Below, piece by piece: positions 37,581 to 46,468 of a stretch of DNA of 64,000 nucleotides. This DNA comes from Halopseudomonas sabulinigri (GTDB taxonomy: Bacteria > Pseudomonadota > Gammaproteobacteria > Pseudomonadales > Pseudomonadaceae). Position 1 is the stretch's first letter. Each line of letters begins with the position of its first letter. The stretch covers positions 33,401-97,400 of the forward strand of contig DRHT01000019.1 in assembly GCA_011053055.1 (NCBI GenBank), given 5' to 3'. The notes below the pieces were generated by a model. It was not told where the DNA came from and ran no database searches. It saw only the letters and a list, made by a program, of their open reading frames with translations. Position numbers and translations under genes: made by a program.

Positions 37581-38432
37581 TTAGCTGAACACCACAGTCT
37601 TGTTGTCGTGAACTAGCACACGATCTTCCAAGTGAAAACGCAGACCGCGAGACAGCACCATTTTTTCAACATCCTTGCCCAAACGCACCATATCGTCGGC
37701 ATTATGCCGATGCGTAATACGCACCACATCCTGTTCAATGATGGGGCCAGCATCCAACTCTTCAGTTACATAATGACAGGTTGCGCCAATCAGTTTAACG
37801 CCACGCTGTGCCGCCTGATGATAGGGGCGTGCGCCGACGAAGGATGGCAAAAAACTATGATGGATATTAATGATGCGATGAGCATAACGCTCACATAGTT
37901 CCGGCGGCAGAATCTGCATATAGCGCGCCAAAACAATACAGTCGGCCTGCTGTTCGGTCACCAGCTCATTTACCTTGGCAAAAGCAGGCGTCTTATTCTC
38001 TGGATCAACGGGCACATGATGAAAGGGAATGCCGTGCCACTCGACCATACTGCGCAAATCATCATGGTTAGAAATAACACTGGTGATATCACAATCGAGC
38101 TCGCTGCTATGCCAGCGGTGCAATAAGTCAGCCAAGCAATGCGACTCACGGCTCGCCATCAATACTACTTTCTTGCGCTGCGCGGAATCACTGACCCGCC
38201 AATCCATTTTAAACTCATTGCCGATAGGCGCGAATGCGGTTCGCAAACCCTCAACATCAAAAGGTAGAGAGTCCGCACGAATTTCATGACGCATGAAAAA
38301 CCAACCGGATAAATTATCAGAATGGTGATTGGCCTCAGTAATCCAACCATTATACGCCGCCAACACATTACTCACCTTGGCAACAATACCCACCCGATCA
38401 GGACAGGCAATGACCAACCTGAAAGTACGCAT
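37581..38432 (-). CDS. purU: Formyltetrahydrofolate deformylase PurU
   Basis: Hydrolyses 10-formyl-tetrahydrofolate to formate and tetrahydrofolate, feeding PurT and balancing one-carbon pools. 283 residues. N-terminal ACT domain (LVIACPDRVGIVAKVSNVLAAYNG), then a formyltransferase-like catalytic domain with ARYMQILP, INIHHSFLPSFVGARPYHQA (catalytic Asn-His) and YVTEELDAGPIIEQDV. ATG 38432 is preceded by GAGGAG at 5 nt; a GTG two codons upstream is less likely. It is divergent from mvaT. Confidence 0.95.
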   Translation of the reverse strand: MRTFRLVIACPDRVGIVAKVSNVLAAYNGWITEANHHSDNLSGWFFMRHEIRADSLPFDVEGLRTAFAPIGNEFKMDWRVSDSAQRKKVVLMASRESHCLADLLHRWHSSELDCDITSVISNHDDLRSMVEWHGIPFHHVPVDPENKTPAFAKVNELVTEQQADCIVLARYMQILPPELCERYAHRIINIHHSFLPSFVGARPYHQAAQRGVKLIGATCHYVTEELDAGPIIEQDVVRITHRHNADDMVRLGKDVEKMVLSRGLRFHLEDRVLVHDNKTVVFS

Positions 38433-38700
38433 TTCCACTCCTCAATCAATTACCATCATAATTGCAAAAAAAATGATATATAAACAAAGACAGTATCAAG
38501 GCAAGCTTGGCCAACGCAGCAATTGAAGTTTTGCTTGAAAAGCCGCAGCGGCGACCCCATCCACTGTGTATCGGCAGGCATTCTAACCGTTACACAAAGC
38601 CGGGTGCAGAGAATAATGGTTATTTCCAGCTGACCGACCAGTGGATTAGCGTAATAACTTGAAAAAACCTTCACAGTTTGTCGGAGAGAAGTTACAACTT
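38433..38700. other. Non-coding gap between purU and mvaT
   Basis: About 270 bp of moderately AT-rich DNA between divergent genes, before the mvaT promoter. No supported gene. AT-rich tracts near 38455-38490 could serve as binding sites for MvaT itself, a point of inference. Confidence 0.4.
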
Positions 38701-38729
38701 GTTGTAAGCCGCCATCTCATAAACTATCA
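38701..38729 (+). promoter_or_regulatory. Sigma-70-type promoter candidate for mvaT
   Basis: -35 TTGTAA (38701-38706) and -10 TATCAT (38724-38729) with 17-bp spacing, about 45 bp before the mvaT ATG. Matches 4 of 6 bases in each hexamer. Confidence 0.5.
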
Positions 38730-38776
38730 TCACAGCGTTTCCGTCTACCAAACCGTGTTACAAAAGGTAAACTTTC

Positions 38777-39145
38777 ATGTCCATGTTACAAGAATATCGC
38801 CAGATTGAAGAAACCATTCGCGAACTTAGTGAGCGTCTGCAGTCATTATCCAATGACGACAAGCTGAAAAAAGAAATTGAATTTGAAGAAAAACTGCGCA
38901 CCCTGATGGGCCAGTACAACAAATCACTTAAAGATGTTGTCGCCATTATTGATCCTGACAATAAATCTACCAGTGGCAAGAAGTCCGCTACCGGCGTCAA
39001 GCGCGCACGCAAGGTCAAGCAATACAAGAACCCCAACACAGGTGAAGTCATCGAAACCAAAGGTGGCAACCATAAGAACTTGAAAGCCTGGAAAGAGCAA
39101 TACGGTTCCGAGAAAGTTGAATCATGGATGACCATTCTGGGCTAA
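38777..39145 (+). CDS. mvaT: H-NS-family silencer MvaT
   Basis: 122-residue nucleoid protein of the MvaT/MvaU group that silences AT-rich DNA in Pseudomonas. N-terminal coiled-coil dimerisation region (about residues 1-60), a flexible linker, and a C-terminal DNA-binding domain with RKVKQYKNPNTGEVIETKGG and NLKAWKEQYG, where the K/R-GGN loop contacts the minor groove. Its presence is a good family marker for Pseudomonadaceae. A bidirectional terminator follows. Confidence 0.96.
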   Translation: MSMLQEYRQIEETIRELSERLQSLSNDDKLKKEIEFEEKLRTLMGQYNKSLKDVVAIIDPDNKSTSGKKSATGVKRARKVKQYKNPNTGEVIETKGGNHKNLKAWKEQYGSEKVESWMTILG

Positions 39146-39160
39146 GCCAGTCTGCTCTGA

Positions 39161-39201
39161 ACAATAAAAAACCCGATGCCATGCATCGGGTTTTTTATTG
39201 T
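39161..39201. terminator. Bidirectional terminator between mvaT and sbcB
   Basis: Arms ACAATAAAAAACCCGATGC / GCATCGGGTTTTTTATTGT with a 3-nt loop, A-run on one side and T-run on the other; serves the two convergent genes. Confidence 0.9.
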
Positions 39202-39216
39202 CAATGAATCAAGCAA

Positions 39217-40665
39217 TCAGGCTGGCGTTATTCCCAGCTTTTTGGCGCGCTGCTGAGCCTCTGTCTGCCAAGCCAGCAATAATACTCGCTGCTGCCCTTC
39301 CACCTGCGGCAATAATTCTTCAATGCTGCGCATGAACTCAGCAAGTGTTATGGGCGCACCCGGCTCTACACCCATCAAACGTTCCCGGCAAAACCTATCC
39401 CACTCTAGCTGTTCTTGTTTATTCAAGGATTCAGGGAAGTTGCGCGCGCGATAGCGAAACAGCATATCGACCAACCGCTGATCACGCAGCGGCCAGCTTG
39501 TCGCGGCCAGCGCTTTACCGTCAGCCTCACGAATGGCTGGCAGTAATCGACGGTCTGCGTCACCAATAAAGCTGCCATACAGTTGCAACTCAGGATCCTC
39601 TCCGCCCGGCGCATCGGTCACGTCCTGCGCATAAATTTGCGCCAGCAGCGCCTGCGCACCGTTTCGCCAATTGGCCAGTTGCTCCGCCCGTTGCAGCAAC
39701 AAGGGCATGTCCAGCTGCAAGCGCTCGATATCAGCCGGCAACAACACCTTGGTATCAGCGAGTACCGGACATTTATTGATATGTACCAACTTCAGGCCAG
39801 GTCTTGCTTCCCCCTCGGCGAGGTCATCATGTCGGGTGTACAGCAAGCGTCGAATATCATCGGCGTTCTGCTCCATAATCAGCGCGGGGTCAGCGGCTAG
39901 GTCATAGACAATCAGCGCGTTGCGGTTAGTTGGGTGCCAGCCGAGAGGCAGCACCAGCCCCAAGCCCTGTCGCTCACGGCCAAAGCGCCCAGACACGTGA
40001 ACCAATGGCCGCAGTTGCTGCAGATCAACCAGCTCTGTTACCCGATGCTTGCTGCGCAAGTTGAGCAGATAATCGAACAACTTGGGCTGCGCTTGGCGCA
40101 GTAAACGCGCCATGGCGATGGTAGCGCGCACATCGGCAAGGGCATCGTGCGCCTGACCGTGATCTATACCGTTGGCGGCAGTCAATAATTCTAGCCGCAA
40201 GCTGGTAAAACCGTCTTGCTGCGGCCACGTAATGCCATCTGGACGCAACGCGTGAGCCGCGCGCAAGGCATCCAGCAGGTCCCAACGACTATTCCCACCC
40301 TGCCATTCACGGGTATAAGGATCATGGAAATTGCGATACAAGGTGAAGCGGGTCATCTCATCGTCGAAGCGCAAGCTATTGTAGCCCACGCTGCAAGTAC
40401 CTGGCTGCATCATCTGCTCATGCAGTAAGTGAATGAACTCGGGTTCGGCGAGACCAGCCGCCACGCGCTCAGGACCAATACCGGTGACCAGACAGGCCAT
40501 CGGATGCGGCAGAATGTCGGGCGACAGCCGACAGTCAATACACAGGGGCTCGCCGATTTCTTCCAGCTGCTCGTTGGTGCGCACGCCCGCAACCTGTACC
40601 GGACGGTCACGACGCGTATCTATGCCGGTGGATTCAAAGTCGTACCAGAAAAAGCTTTTGCTCAT
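39217..40665 (-). CDS. sbcB: Exodeoxyribonuclease I (SbcB)
   Basis: 3'-5' single-strand DNA exonuclease of recombination and repair. 482 residues from ATG 40665 (a GGGGG-containing site just upstream; 16 codons of upstream open frame are not needed). DEDDh exonuclease motifs: FFWYDFESTGID at the N-terminus, YNSLRFDDEM, and HDALADVRATIAMARL. The SH3-like and C-terminal helical regions follow. mvaT and sbcB are convergent, as in P. aeruginosa. Confidence 0.95.
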   Translation of the reverse strand: MSKSFFWYDFESTGIDTRRDRPVQVAGVRTNEQLEEIGEPLCIDCRLSPDILPHPMACLVTGIGPERVAAGLAEPEFIHLLHEQMMQPGTCSVGYNSLRFDDEMTRFTLYRNFHDPYTREWQGGNSRWDLLDALRAAHALRPDGITWPQQDGFTSLRLELLTAANGIDHGQAHDALADVRATIAMARLLRQAQPKLFDYLLNLRSKHRVTELVDLQQLRPLVHVSGRFGRERQGLGLVLPLGWHPTNRNALIVYDLAADPALIMEQNADDIRRLLYTRHDDLAEGEARPGLKLVHINKCPVLADTKVLLPADIERLQLDMPLLLQRAEQLANWRNGAQALLAQIYAQDVTDAPGGEDPELQLYGSFIGDADRRLLPAIREADGKALAATSWPLRDQRLVDMLFRYRARNFPESLNKQEQLEWDRFCRERLMGVEPGAPITLAEFMRSIEELLPQVEGQQRVLLLAWQTEAQQRAKKLGITPA

Positions 40666-40755
40666 GTCCTGCCCCCTTTGCTCAAGCAGTGCAGGGTAAC
40701 GCAATGCTGCCAATCAGGCATCCGACGGCTGATCAAGCTATTAGCTAACGCTTTG

Positions 40756-41133
40756 CTAGCTGAAGCTAAAGTAACGTTGCAAAGCCGCTGCCAGACCAGC
40801 AAAGGTATTAGGGTTAGACGCAATACTGAAGCCACAGTCGAAGAAACCCGGGGTTATGTCTTGTCGGCACCAGTGGCTGCGCACACGAAAATGTATCGAT
40901 TCCTCTTGCTCACCTTCTGTAGCAGGCAGCTTGAGCATGAGTTCGTACTCCTGATCCAGCATCACAGGCAATTCGGTAATCAGCATAATGCCTAAGCGTG
41001 AGACGTTGCCCACATAACCAAACGGCCGATCAGTTTGACTGTTATATACACGCAAAAAGGCGCTCAGTTCATGCCGCGGAATCTGTCGCTGTTCCATCGG
41101 CCGATCACTGCTGGAGGTGGGTGTAACGTGCAT
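40756..41133 (-). CDS. PilZ-domain c-di-GMP receptor protein
   Basis: 125 residues from ATG 41133 (GGGAGGG upstream, one base after the stop of the DUF4124 gene). The c-di-GMP-binding motifs are RQIPR (RxxxR) and NVSRLG (N/DxSxxG), both intact, so ligand binding is expected. Single PilZ domain with no output domain; it probably works by binding a partner protein. Co-transcribed with an exported DUF4124 protein. Target unknown. Confidence 0.9.
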   Translation of the reverse strand: MHVTPTSSSDRPMEQRQIPRHELSAFLRVYNSQTDRPFGYVGNVSRLGIMLITELPVMLDQEYELMLKLPATEGEQEESIHFRVRSHWCRQDITPGFFDCGFSIASNPNTFAGLAAALQRYFSFS

Positions 41134-41134
41134 A

Positions 41135-41566
41135 TCAACAACCCTCCCGGAGTTGCTCCAGCAGCGCATTCCGGCTGGACTGAACTTGCTCGTTCGAGAC
41201 CTCAACACGCTGGCCGCTGGCGTCCTCTTCGTACCAGAAAACGCGCCTTTCATAGAGCGCCAATTGCTTACGCATTTGCGCGCAGCGCTCTACCTGGCGT
41301 TGCCGCTGCTGGGAGTTCTGCTCTCGTTGCTGCTCGCGCTCTTGCTCACGAACATCAAACAGGCGTTGCCGGTTCTGCTCACTTTGACGCACATGGTCTT
41401 CACGCTCTATTACCTGCGGCCGCACCTCAATCTGCTGCGCGCCCTGACGTGGCTGCTGGTCAAAGTGCACCTGGCCCTGTGCATCAACCCAGCGATAGAT
41501 CTCGGCTTCGGCAAGCCCAACCCAGGTTGTGGCCAGCAATGGCAGCATTAATAGCAATAGTTTCAT
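41135..41566 (-). CDS. DUF4124-type exported protein
   Basis: 143 residues. Signal peptide ends about AEA (residue 22). The short DUF4124 motif IYRWVDAQGQVHFDQQP follows, then a Gln/Arg/Glu-rich helical region (about 55-105) likely to form a coiled coil. Periplasmic; function unknown. Runs directly into the PilZ gene, one base apart, so the two are translationally linked. Confidence 0.82.
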   Translation of the reverse strand: MKLLLLMLPLLATTWVGLAEAEIYRWVDAQGQVHFDQQPRQGAQQIEVRPQVIEREDHVRQSEQNRQRLFDVREQEREQQREQNSQQRQRQVERCAQMRKQLALYERRVFWYEEDASGQRVEVSNEQVQSSRNALLEQLREGC

Positions 41567-41653
41567 GGCGATACCCGGCGAATCCTTGACCAGACAGTCG
41601 AGAATAGCCGACTGCCATCACCGATCCAAGCCCCGCCGTCGGCTGCGACTTAC

Positions 41654-42028
41654 TCAGTTTGCCTGGGGCGGAAGCGGATTTGCAGGATCGTAGTGACCTA
41701 GTTGATGCAAAGTTTCCAGGCGAGCACCAGCACGGTAGGCGTATTCGTTATGCGGATAATGATCCAGCAGGTAACGATAGGTCTGAGCCGCATCCAGATA
41801 GAGCCCCTCGCGCTCCAGGCACTGGCCGCGTAATAAAGAGATTTCCGGCTGCAGGTAAGGCCTTGAACGGCTTAAACGCTCGGTTTGCGAAAGCTGGCTG
41901 ATGACCTCAGCACAATCACCGTCATCGTAAGCGTTGTAGGCTTTGCTCAAGTGCTTACTGTAAGCGGTTGAAGAGCAACCGGTCAGCACAAGCAGACCAG
42001 CGAGCAGAAATGAGAGTTGGTTAGTCAT
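41654..42028 (-). CDS. Small TPR-like lipoprotein
   Basis: 124 residues. Lipobox VLTGC (Cys18, +2 Ser). The mature part has tetratricopeptide-like helix pairs: SKAYNAYDDGDCAEVISQLS and AAQTYRYLLDHYPHNEYAYRAGARL. Resembles small outer-membrane scaffold lipoproteins, but no specific family is recognised. Upstream of the DUF4124-PilZ pair on the same strand (88-bp gap), possibly co-transcribed. Confidence 0.72.
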   Translation of the reverse strand: MTNQLSFLLAGLLVLTGCSSTAYSKHLSKAYNAYDDGDCAEVISQLSQTERLSRSRPYLQPEISLLRGQCLEREGLYLDAAQTYRYLLDHYPHNEYAYRAGARLETLHQLGHYDPANPLPPQAN

Positions 42029-42098
42029 GAGATTCTCTAAAATGGCGCCGTTAACGGGGTATCGGCGCCTTGCCGGATTTCTTCAATCAAGCAACCCG

Positions 42099-42112
42099 TT
42101 GACGTAGATCAG
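42099..42112 (+). promoter_or_regulatory. ANR/FNR-type box upstream of the universal stress gene
   Basis: TTGAC-GTAG-ATCAG, 8 of 10 consensus positions. Its centre is exactly 29.5 bp from TATTTT (42135-42140), placing the box at -41.5 of a start near 42147. Anaerobic ANR control of universal stress genes is known in P. aeruginosa. Confidence 0.65.
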
Positions 42113-42236
42113 TGACAGCTAACCGTTTGGGCACTATTTTTAAGTTACGCACTCTGTTTTTATATTTTCACGCTAAATCGCGGCGCAAAAACGCACACCA
42201 CCTTGCCGTCGAACGCCGCCTGCCGGAGACCGCACC

Positions 42237-43175
42237 ATGAATATTCGTCACATGTTGGTTGTAGTAGACCCTACTACTGAAAACAAGCAACCGTGCCTCG
42301 AACGAGCCAAGAACCTGTGCCAGCACTATCCACAAGCACGCCTCACACTGCTGCTTTGCGATTATGTAGCGGCATTGGACGGCGGCACCCTATTCGAAAG
42401 TAACAGCCTGGAAAAAGCCCGCGCATCACTGCTGCAGAACCACCTAAAACAGCTCAACGAGTTAGCTGCGCCACTGCGCGAAAAAGGCATTGGGGTAGAA
42501 GTGCAAGCAGTCTGGGGCAAACGCCTGGATCGGCACATACTGCAAGCGGCGCAACAGCTGAAACCTGACCTAATCATCAAGACCACACACCATCATAATC
42601 CGCTCAAACGGCTATTTTTGACCAATACCGACTGGCAACTCATTCGGCATGCCGAAGTGCCGCTGTGGCTGGTCAAGAAAGGCGAAAAGCCCATCACACA
42701 GATTTGCGCTGCGGTTGACCCGCTGCACGTCGACGACAAACCTGCCAGTCTCGACCTAAAGCTCATCACCAGCGCCAAAACCGTGGCTGGAAATACCGGC
42801 GCCAGCCTGCATTTGATCCACTGCTATAACCCGCTCCCGCGCACCATGGTGATCGACGCCACTCTGGTGGTGGATTATCAGGGCTATGCAGATGATGTAA
42901 AAAAACACCACACTGAGGCCTTCAGCGAGCTACTAAAACGCGCGGATGCTGGCCAAGCACAACAGCATCTGCTGGAAGGTTACCCTGAGGAGGCCATCCC
43001 CGCGATGATCGAAAAACTGGGGATCAATCTACTGTTGCTGGGCGCCGTATCGCGCTCGCGGCTACAGAGCGCGTTGATAGGCCATACCGCCGAACGACTA
43101 TTAGATGAAGTGCCCTGTGACCTGCTGATCATCAAGCCTGATGATTTCAGCGACCCGAGCAAGCCTTCAGCGTAA
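42237..43175 (+). CDS. Tandem universal stress protein (UspE-like)
   Basis: 312 residues: two UspA-type domains at about 1-150 and 155-305, each with a Rossmann-like fold. The second keeps an ATP-loop-like pattern GAVSRSRLQSALIGHTAERLL; the first has TTHHHNPLKRLFLTNTDWQLI. Likely aids survival when energy or oxygen is low. The ANR-like box with a well-spaced -10 supports anaerobic induction. Convergent with eda. Precise activity unknown. Confidence 0.9.
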   Translation: MNIRHMLVVVDPTTENKQPCLERAKNLCQHYPQARLTLLLCDYVAALDGGTLFESNSLEKARASLLQNHLKQLNELAAPLREKGIGVEVQAVWGKRLDRHILQAAQQLKPDLIIKTTHHHNPLKRLFLTNTDWQLIRHAEVPLWLVKKGEKPITQICAAVDPLHVDDKPASLDLKLITSAKTVAGNTGASLHLIHCYNPLPRTMVIDATLVVDYQGYADDVKKHHTEAFSELLKRADAGQAQQHLLEGYPEEAIPAMIEKLGINLLLLGAVSRSRLQSALIGHTAERLLDEVPCDLLIIKPDDFSDPSKPSA

Positions 43176-43184
43176 CCAAGGCCG

Positions 43185-43838
43185 TCAGCGTTGGCCAGCC
43201 AACGCAGTAGCGGCAAGGCTGAGCCGAGTGATCTCGGCCCAGTCCGCTGCGGCGATACTGGTCTTGGGCGCCACCCAGCTACCACCCACCGCCATCACAT
43301 TATCCAACGCCAGATAGTCACTGATGCTTTGCTGGCCTATGCCACCCGTCGGGCAGAAGCGAACATCCTGGAAAGGCCCAGCGAAAGCCTTAAGCAGCGC
43401 GGGACCACCCAGCACATGCGCCGGGAATACCTTAAAACGGCGATAGCCCAAACGGTAACCAGCAAGAATTTCGGAGGCGCTCGCAATACCTGGCAGCAAC
43501 GGAATACGGCTATTCAAGCCCAGTTGCAATAACTCCTCGGTAATCCCCGGTGTTACCGCAAAATGCGCGCCCGCCTGTTCCACGGCAGCAAACTGAGCCG
43601 CATCGGTAACCGTGCCCGCGCCAATGCACAGCTGTGGCCGTTCACGGCGCAACAGCGCGATGGCCGACAAGCCCAGTGGCGTCCGCAAGGTAATTTCCAG
43701 CGTGGTAATACCACCTGCGGCTAGCGCGTCGGCCAGTGGCAAGATATCGGCTTCACGCTCGATATTGATAACCGGCAACAGAGTCACCTCTGCGAACAAC
43801 GCATCCAGAGTTTCAATCATGTCCATTTTTTGCGTCAT
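43185..43838 (-). CDS. eda: KDPG aldolase Eda
   Basis: Splits 2-keto-3-deoxy-6-phosphogluconate into pyruvate and glyceraldehyde 3-phosphate (Entner-Doudoroff pathway). 217 residues. Glu in TTLEITLRTP, Schiff-base Lys in YRRFKVFPAHVLGG, and the phosphate loop FCPTGGIGQQ are present. Third gene of edd-pgl-eda, 3 nt after pgl. Confidence 0.95.
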   Translation of the reverse strand: MTQKMDMIETLDALFAEVTLLPVINIEREADILPLADALAAGGITTLEITLRTPLGLSAIALLRRERPQLCIGAGTVTDAAQFAAVEQAGAHFAVTPGITEELLQLGLNSRIPLLPGIASASEILAGYRLGYRRFKVFPAHVLGGPALLKAFAGPFQDVRFCPTGGIGQQSISDYLALDNVMAVGGSWVAPKTSIAAADWAEITRLSLAATALAGQR

Positions 43839-43841
43839 TTT

Positions 43842-44555
43842 TTAACCGCCATCAGGGCTATATACAATTTCCAGCGGCGACCGCAGAAAGGCACTGATTG
43901 GCCATTCCGGGTGCTGACCCACCAACGCGGTCGCCAGCGTCGCGGCTTTATCTTCGCCCCGGAGAGCGAGTATCTGCAAGCGCGCGGAGTTTAACGCAGC
44001 GCCGCTGAGGGTCAACCTCTGCGCACCCTCGGCCGATAGGGCGGGCATACAGAGCGCAGGAGCATCGGATGCCAACAACTGAGGCAGATCGAGAGCGCCA
44101 GGAAATATTGATGCGGTGTGGCCATCAGTGCCCATACCCAGCACCACCACATCCAAAGGCATTAACGCGGCCAGCGCAGCACTACTGCATTCGGCATCTT
44201 GCTCTGGGCTGAGTCCGTAGTAGAGCGGCGTCCAATCCACCCTAGGCATGACTGCAGGCAGGTGCCGCCAAAGCAAGCCTGCGTTACTGTCGGCGTGCTC
44301 CAATGGCACCCAACGTTCATCCACCAGCGTCAGGCTCACCTGCTCCCACGCTAAATCGGCGGCGTTCAGCGCGCCTAAAAACGGCACTGGGCTACGACCG
44401 CCCGAGAGCGCAAGACTGGCCCGCCCACGCTGGTTTATCGCAGACTGCAATTGCTTGGTTACTCTCTCGGCCAAGCATTGTGCTTGCGCTTGCGCCGAGG
44501 CGACCAGCTGGATAGGCAGTCCGCGCTGTGCGGCCAAGGCTATTAACTCATTCAT
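43842..44555 (-). CDS. pgl: 6-Phosphogluconolactonase (DevB type)
   Basis: Hydrolyses 6-phosphogluconolactone to 6-phosphogluconate. 237 residues. ALSGGRSPVPFLGAL near residue 50, LVDERWVPLEHADSN near 76 and VLGMGTDGHTASIFPG near 138 are diagnostic. Its ATG immediately follows the edd stop. zwf, usually beside pgl in P. aeruginosa, is not here. Confidence 0.94.
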   Translation of the reverse strand: MNELIALAAQRGLPIQLVASAQAQAQCLAERVTKQLQSAINQRGRASLALSGGRSPVPFLGALNAADLAWEQVSLTLVDERWVPLEHADSNAGLLWRHLPAVMPRVDWTPLYYGLSPEQDAECSSAALAALMPLDVVVLGMGTDGHTASIFPGALDLPQLLASDAPALCMPALSAEGAQRLTLSGAALNSARLQILALRGEDKAATLATALVGQHPEWPISAFLRSPLEIVYSPDGG

Positions 44556-46370
44556 CTACTGATCCGCTTGCTGCAGGCTAGCGGTAAACACGCTACCGCC
44601 CTGCTCCGCCGGACTGGCCTCGGCACGCATAAAGGCAAACAGCTCGCGGCCCCAACCACGGCGAACCGGCTGTTGATGCGGCACAGCGACGCGGTTTTGC
44701 CACTCATGCTCATCAATGACCAGTTGCAGATCACCGCGCCCTGCGTCCAGCTGAATCAGGTCGCCATCACGCAACCGCGCCAACGCACCGCCATCGGCCG
44801 CCTCCGGACAAATATGAATCGCTGCCGGCACCTTGCCAGAAGCGCCGGACATGCGCCCGTCAGTCACCAGAGCAACTTTGTACCCGCGGTCCTGTAACAC
44901 GCCGAGATAGGGTAATAACTTGTGCAGCTCAGGCATCCCGTTAGCCCGCGGCCCCTGAAAACGCAGCACGGCAACGCAATCACAATCCAGCTCACCGGCT
45001 TTAAATGCAGCAACAAAATCATTTTGGTCATCAAATACCCGACAGGGCGCGCTCACCTGCCAATGCTCCTGGGCAACAGCAGATACTTTGAGCACGCCGC
45101 GACCCAAATTCCCTTCCAGCAAACGCAGGCCGCCGTCAGGTAGAAACGGTAATGCGAGAGGGCGCAAAATGCTGTCATCCAGGCTATCGGCTGCTCCATC
45201 GCGCCAGTGCAGCTTGCCTTCCAACAGGACCGGCTCCTGGCAGTAGCGCGCCAAGCCAAAGCCGGCAACCGTGTGCACCTGCTCGTGCAACAAACCACCT
45301 TCCAGCAATTGGCGGAACAGCCAGGCGGTGCCTCCGGCGGCCTGAAACTGATTAATGTCGGCCTTGCCGCTGGGGTAAATGTGCGCCAGCGTGGGTACCA
45401 CTTCAGATAGTTTCGCCATGTCTTCCCAGCGCACCTGCAGTCCGGCCGCCTGGCCAATGGCGACCAAGTGGATGGTCAAATTGGTAGAGCCGCCAGTGGC
45501 CAGCAGCATCACCAGCGCATTGATCAGCGCGCGTTCATCCAGAATATCCGCAAGCCGCACCTCTCCCGCCCGCGCCAGCCGCACCAGCTGCTCAGCCGCA
45601 TGTTGAGTCAGTGCGTCGCGCAACGGCGTGCCCGGATGCACAAAGGAGGCGCCGGGCAATTGCAGGCCCATGGCCTCAAGCAGCATTTGATTGGTGTTGG
45701 CGGTGCCGTAGAAGGTGCAGGTGCCAGCGCTATGGTAAGAGGCGCTTTCTGCGGCCAGCAGCTCTTCGCGGCCGACTTTACCTTCAGCAAAAAGCTCACG
45801 CACGCGCGCCTTCTCACTATTAGGCAACCCGCTGGGCATCGGACCTGCCGGCACGAACATAACCGGCAGATGACCGAAGCGCAGCGCACCCATCAACATG
45901 CCCGGTACGATCTTGTCGCAAATACCCAAACACATCGCGCCATTGAACATGTTGTGCGACAAGGCAATCGCGGTACCCATGGCAATCACATCACGACTAG
46001 CCAGCGACAGTTCCATGCCGGGCTCACCTTGCGTCACGCCATCACACATCGCCGGCACGCCCCCCGCGACCTGCCCCGTCGCACCTATGCTGCGCAAGAT
46101 CTGGCGAATTTGCGCCGGGTAGCTTTCATACGGCTGATGCGCCGAAAGCATATCGTTGTAAGCCGTGACCAAGCCAATATTGACCTCATCCATCATGCGG
46201 ATGCGGTCCTTGTCTTGCGGCGAGCAGGCCGCCATGCCATGCGCCAAATTGCCACAGGACAACCCGCGACGTCCTTCAGGCGCTTCTTGCATCTGCGCCA
46301 GATAAGCCGCGCGCGAGGCTTTGCTGCGCTCGCGAAGCGCTGCCGTGACGGCTTCAACTTGTGGGTGCAT
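44556..46370 (-). CDS. edd: Phosphogluconate dehydratase Edd
   Basis: [4Fe-4S] dehydratase that makes KDPG from 6-phosphogluconate. 604 residues from ATG 46370, which has AGGAG upstream. IlvD/Edd family motifs: [64 protein letters not shown] and [18 protein letters not shown]. Edd rather than IlvD by length and context. Divergent from pyruvate kinase with ~100 bp between, which holds a 15-bp palindrome. Confidence 0.95.
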   Translation of the reverse strand: MHPQVEAVTAALRERSKASRAAYLAQMQEAPEGRRGLSCGNLAHGMAACSPQDKDRIRMMDEVNIGLVTAYNDMLSAHQPYESYPAQIRQILRSIGATGQVAGGVPAMCDGVTQGEPGMELSLASRDVIAMGTAIALSHNMFNGAMCLGICDKIVPGMLMGALRFGHLPVMFVPAGPMPSGLPNSEKARVRELFAEGKVGREELLAAESASYHSAGTCTFYGTANTNQMLLEAMGLQLPGASFVHPGTPLRDALTQHAAEQLVRLARAGEVRLADILDERALINALVMLLATGGSTNLTIHLVAIGQAAGLQVRWEDMAKLSEVVPTLAHIYPSGKADINQFQAAGGTAWLFRQLLEGGLLHEQVHTVAGFGLARYCQEPVLLEGKLHWRDGAADSLDDSILRPLALPFLPDGGLRLLEGNLGRGVLKVSAVAQEHWQVSAPCRVFDDQNDFVAAFKAGELDCDCVAVLRFQGPRANGMPELHKLLPYLGVLQDRGYKVALVTDGRMSGASGKVPAAIHICPEAADGGALARLRDGDLIQLDAGRGDLQLVIDEHEWQNRVAVPHQQPVRRGWGRELFAFMRAEASPAEQGGSVFTASLQQADQ

Positions 46371-46414
46371 GCATCTCTCCTGTGCCAACCAACCTACCCG
46401 CAAAGGGCAATTAT

Positions 46415-46429
46415 GTTCTATTGTAGAAC
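46415..46429. promoter_or_regulatory. Operator-like palindrome between edd and pykA
   Basis: GTTCTA-TTG-TAGAAC, perfect 6-bp arms. It lies between the divergent starts of edd (46370) and pykA (46469). The expected regulator of such genes is HexR, but the site does not match the HexR TTGT-N7/8-ACAA pattern known in Pseudomonas, so the binder is unassigned. Confidence 0.5.
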
Positions 46430-46468
46430 CCATTCCCAACCGCCCGCCCGATAGATAAGGACTTGAGC

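Noticed and set aside
45468..46454. 328-residue plus-strand open frame
   Set aside because: Antisense of edd; His/Arg/Gln-rich composition typical of a shadow frame.
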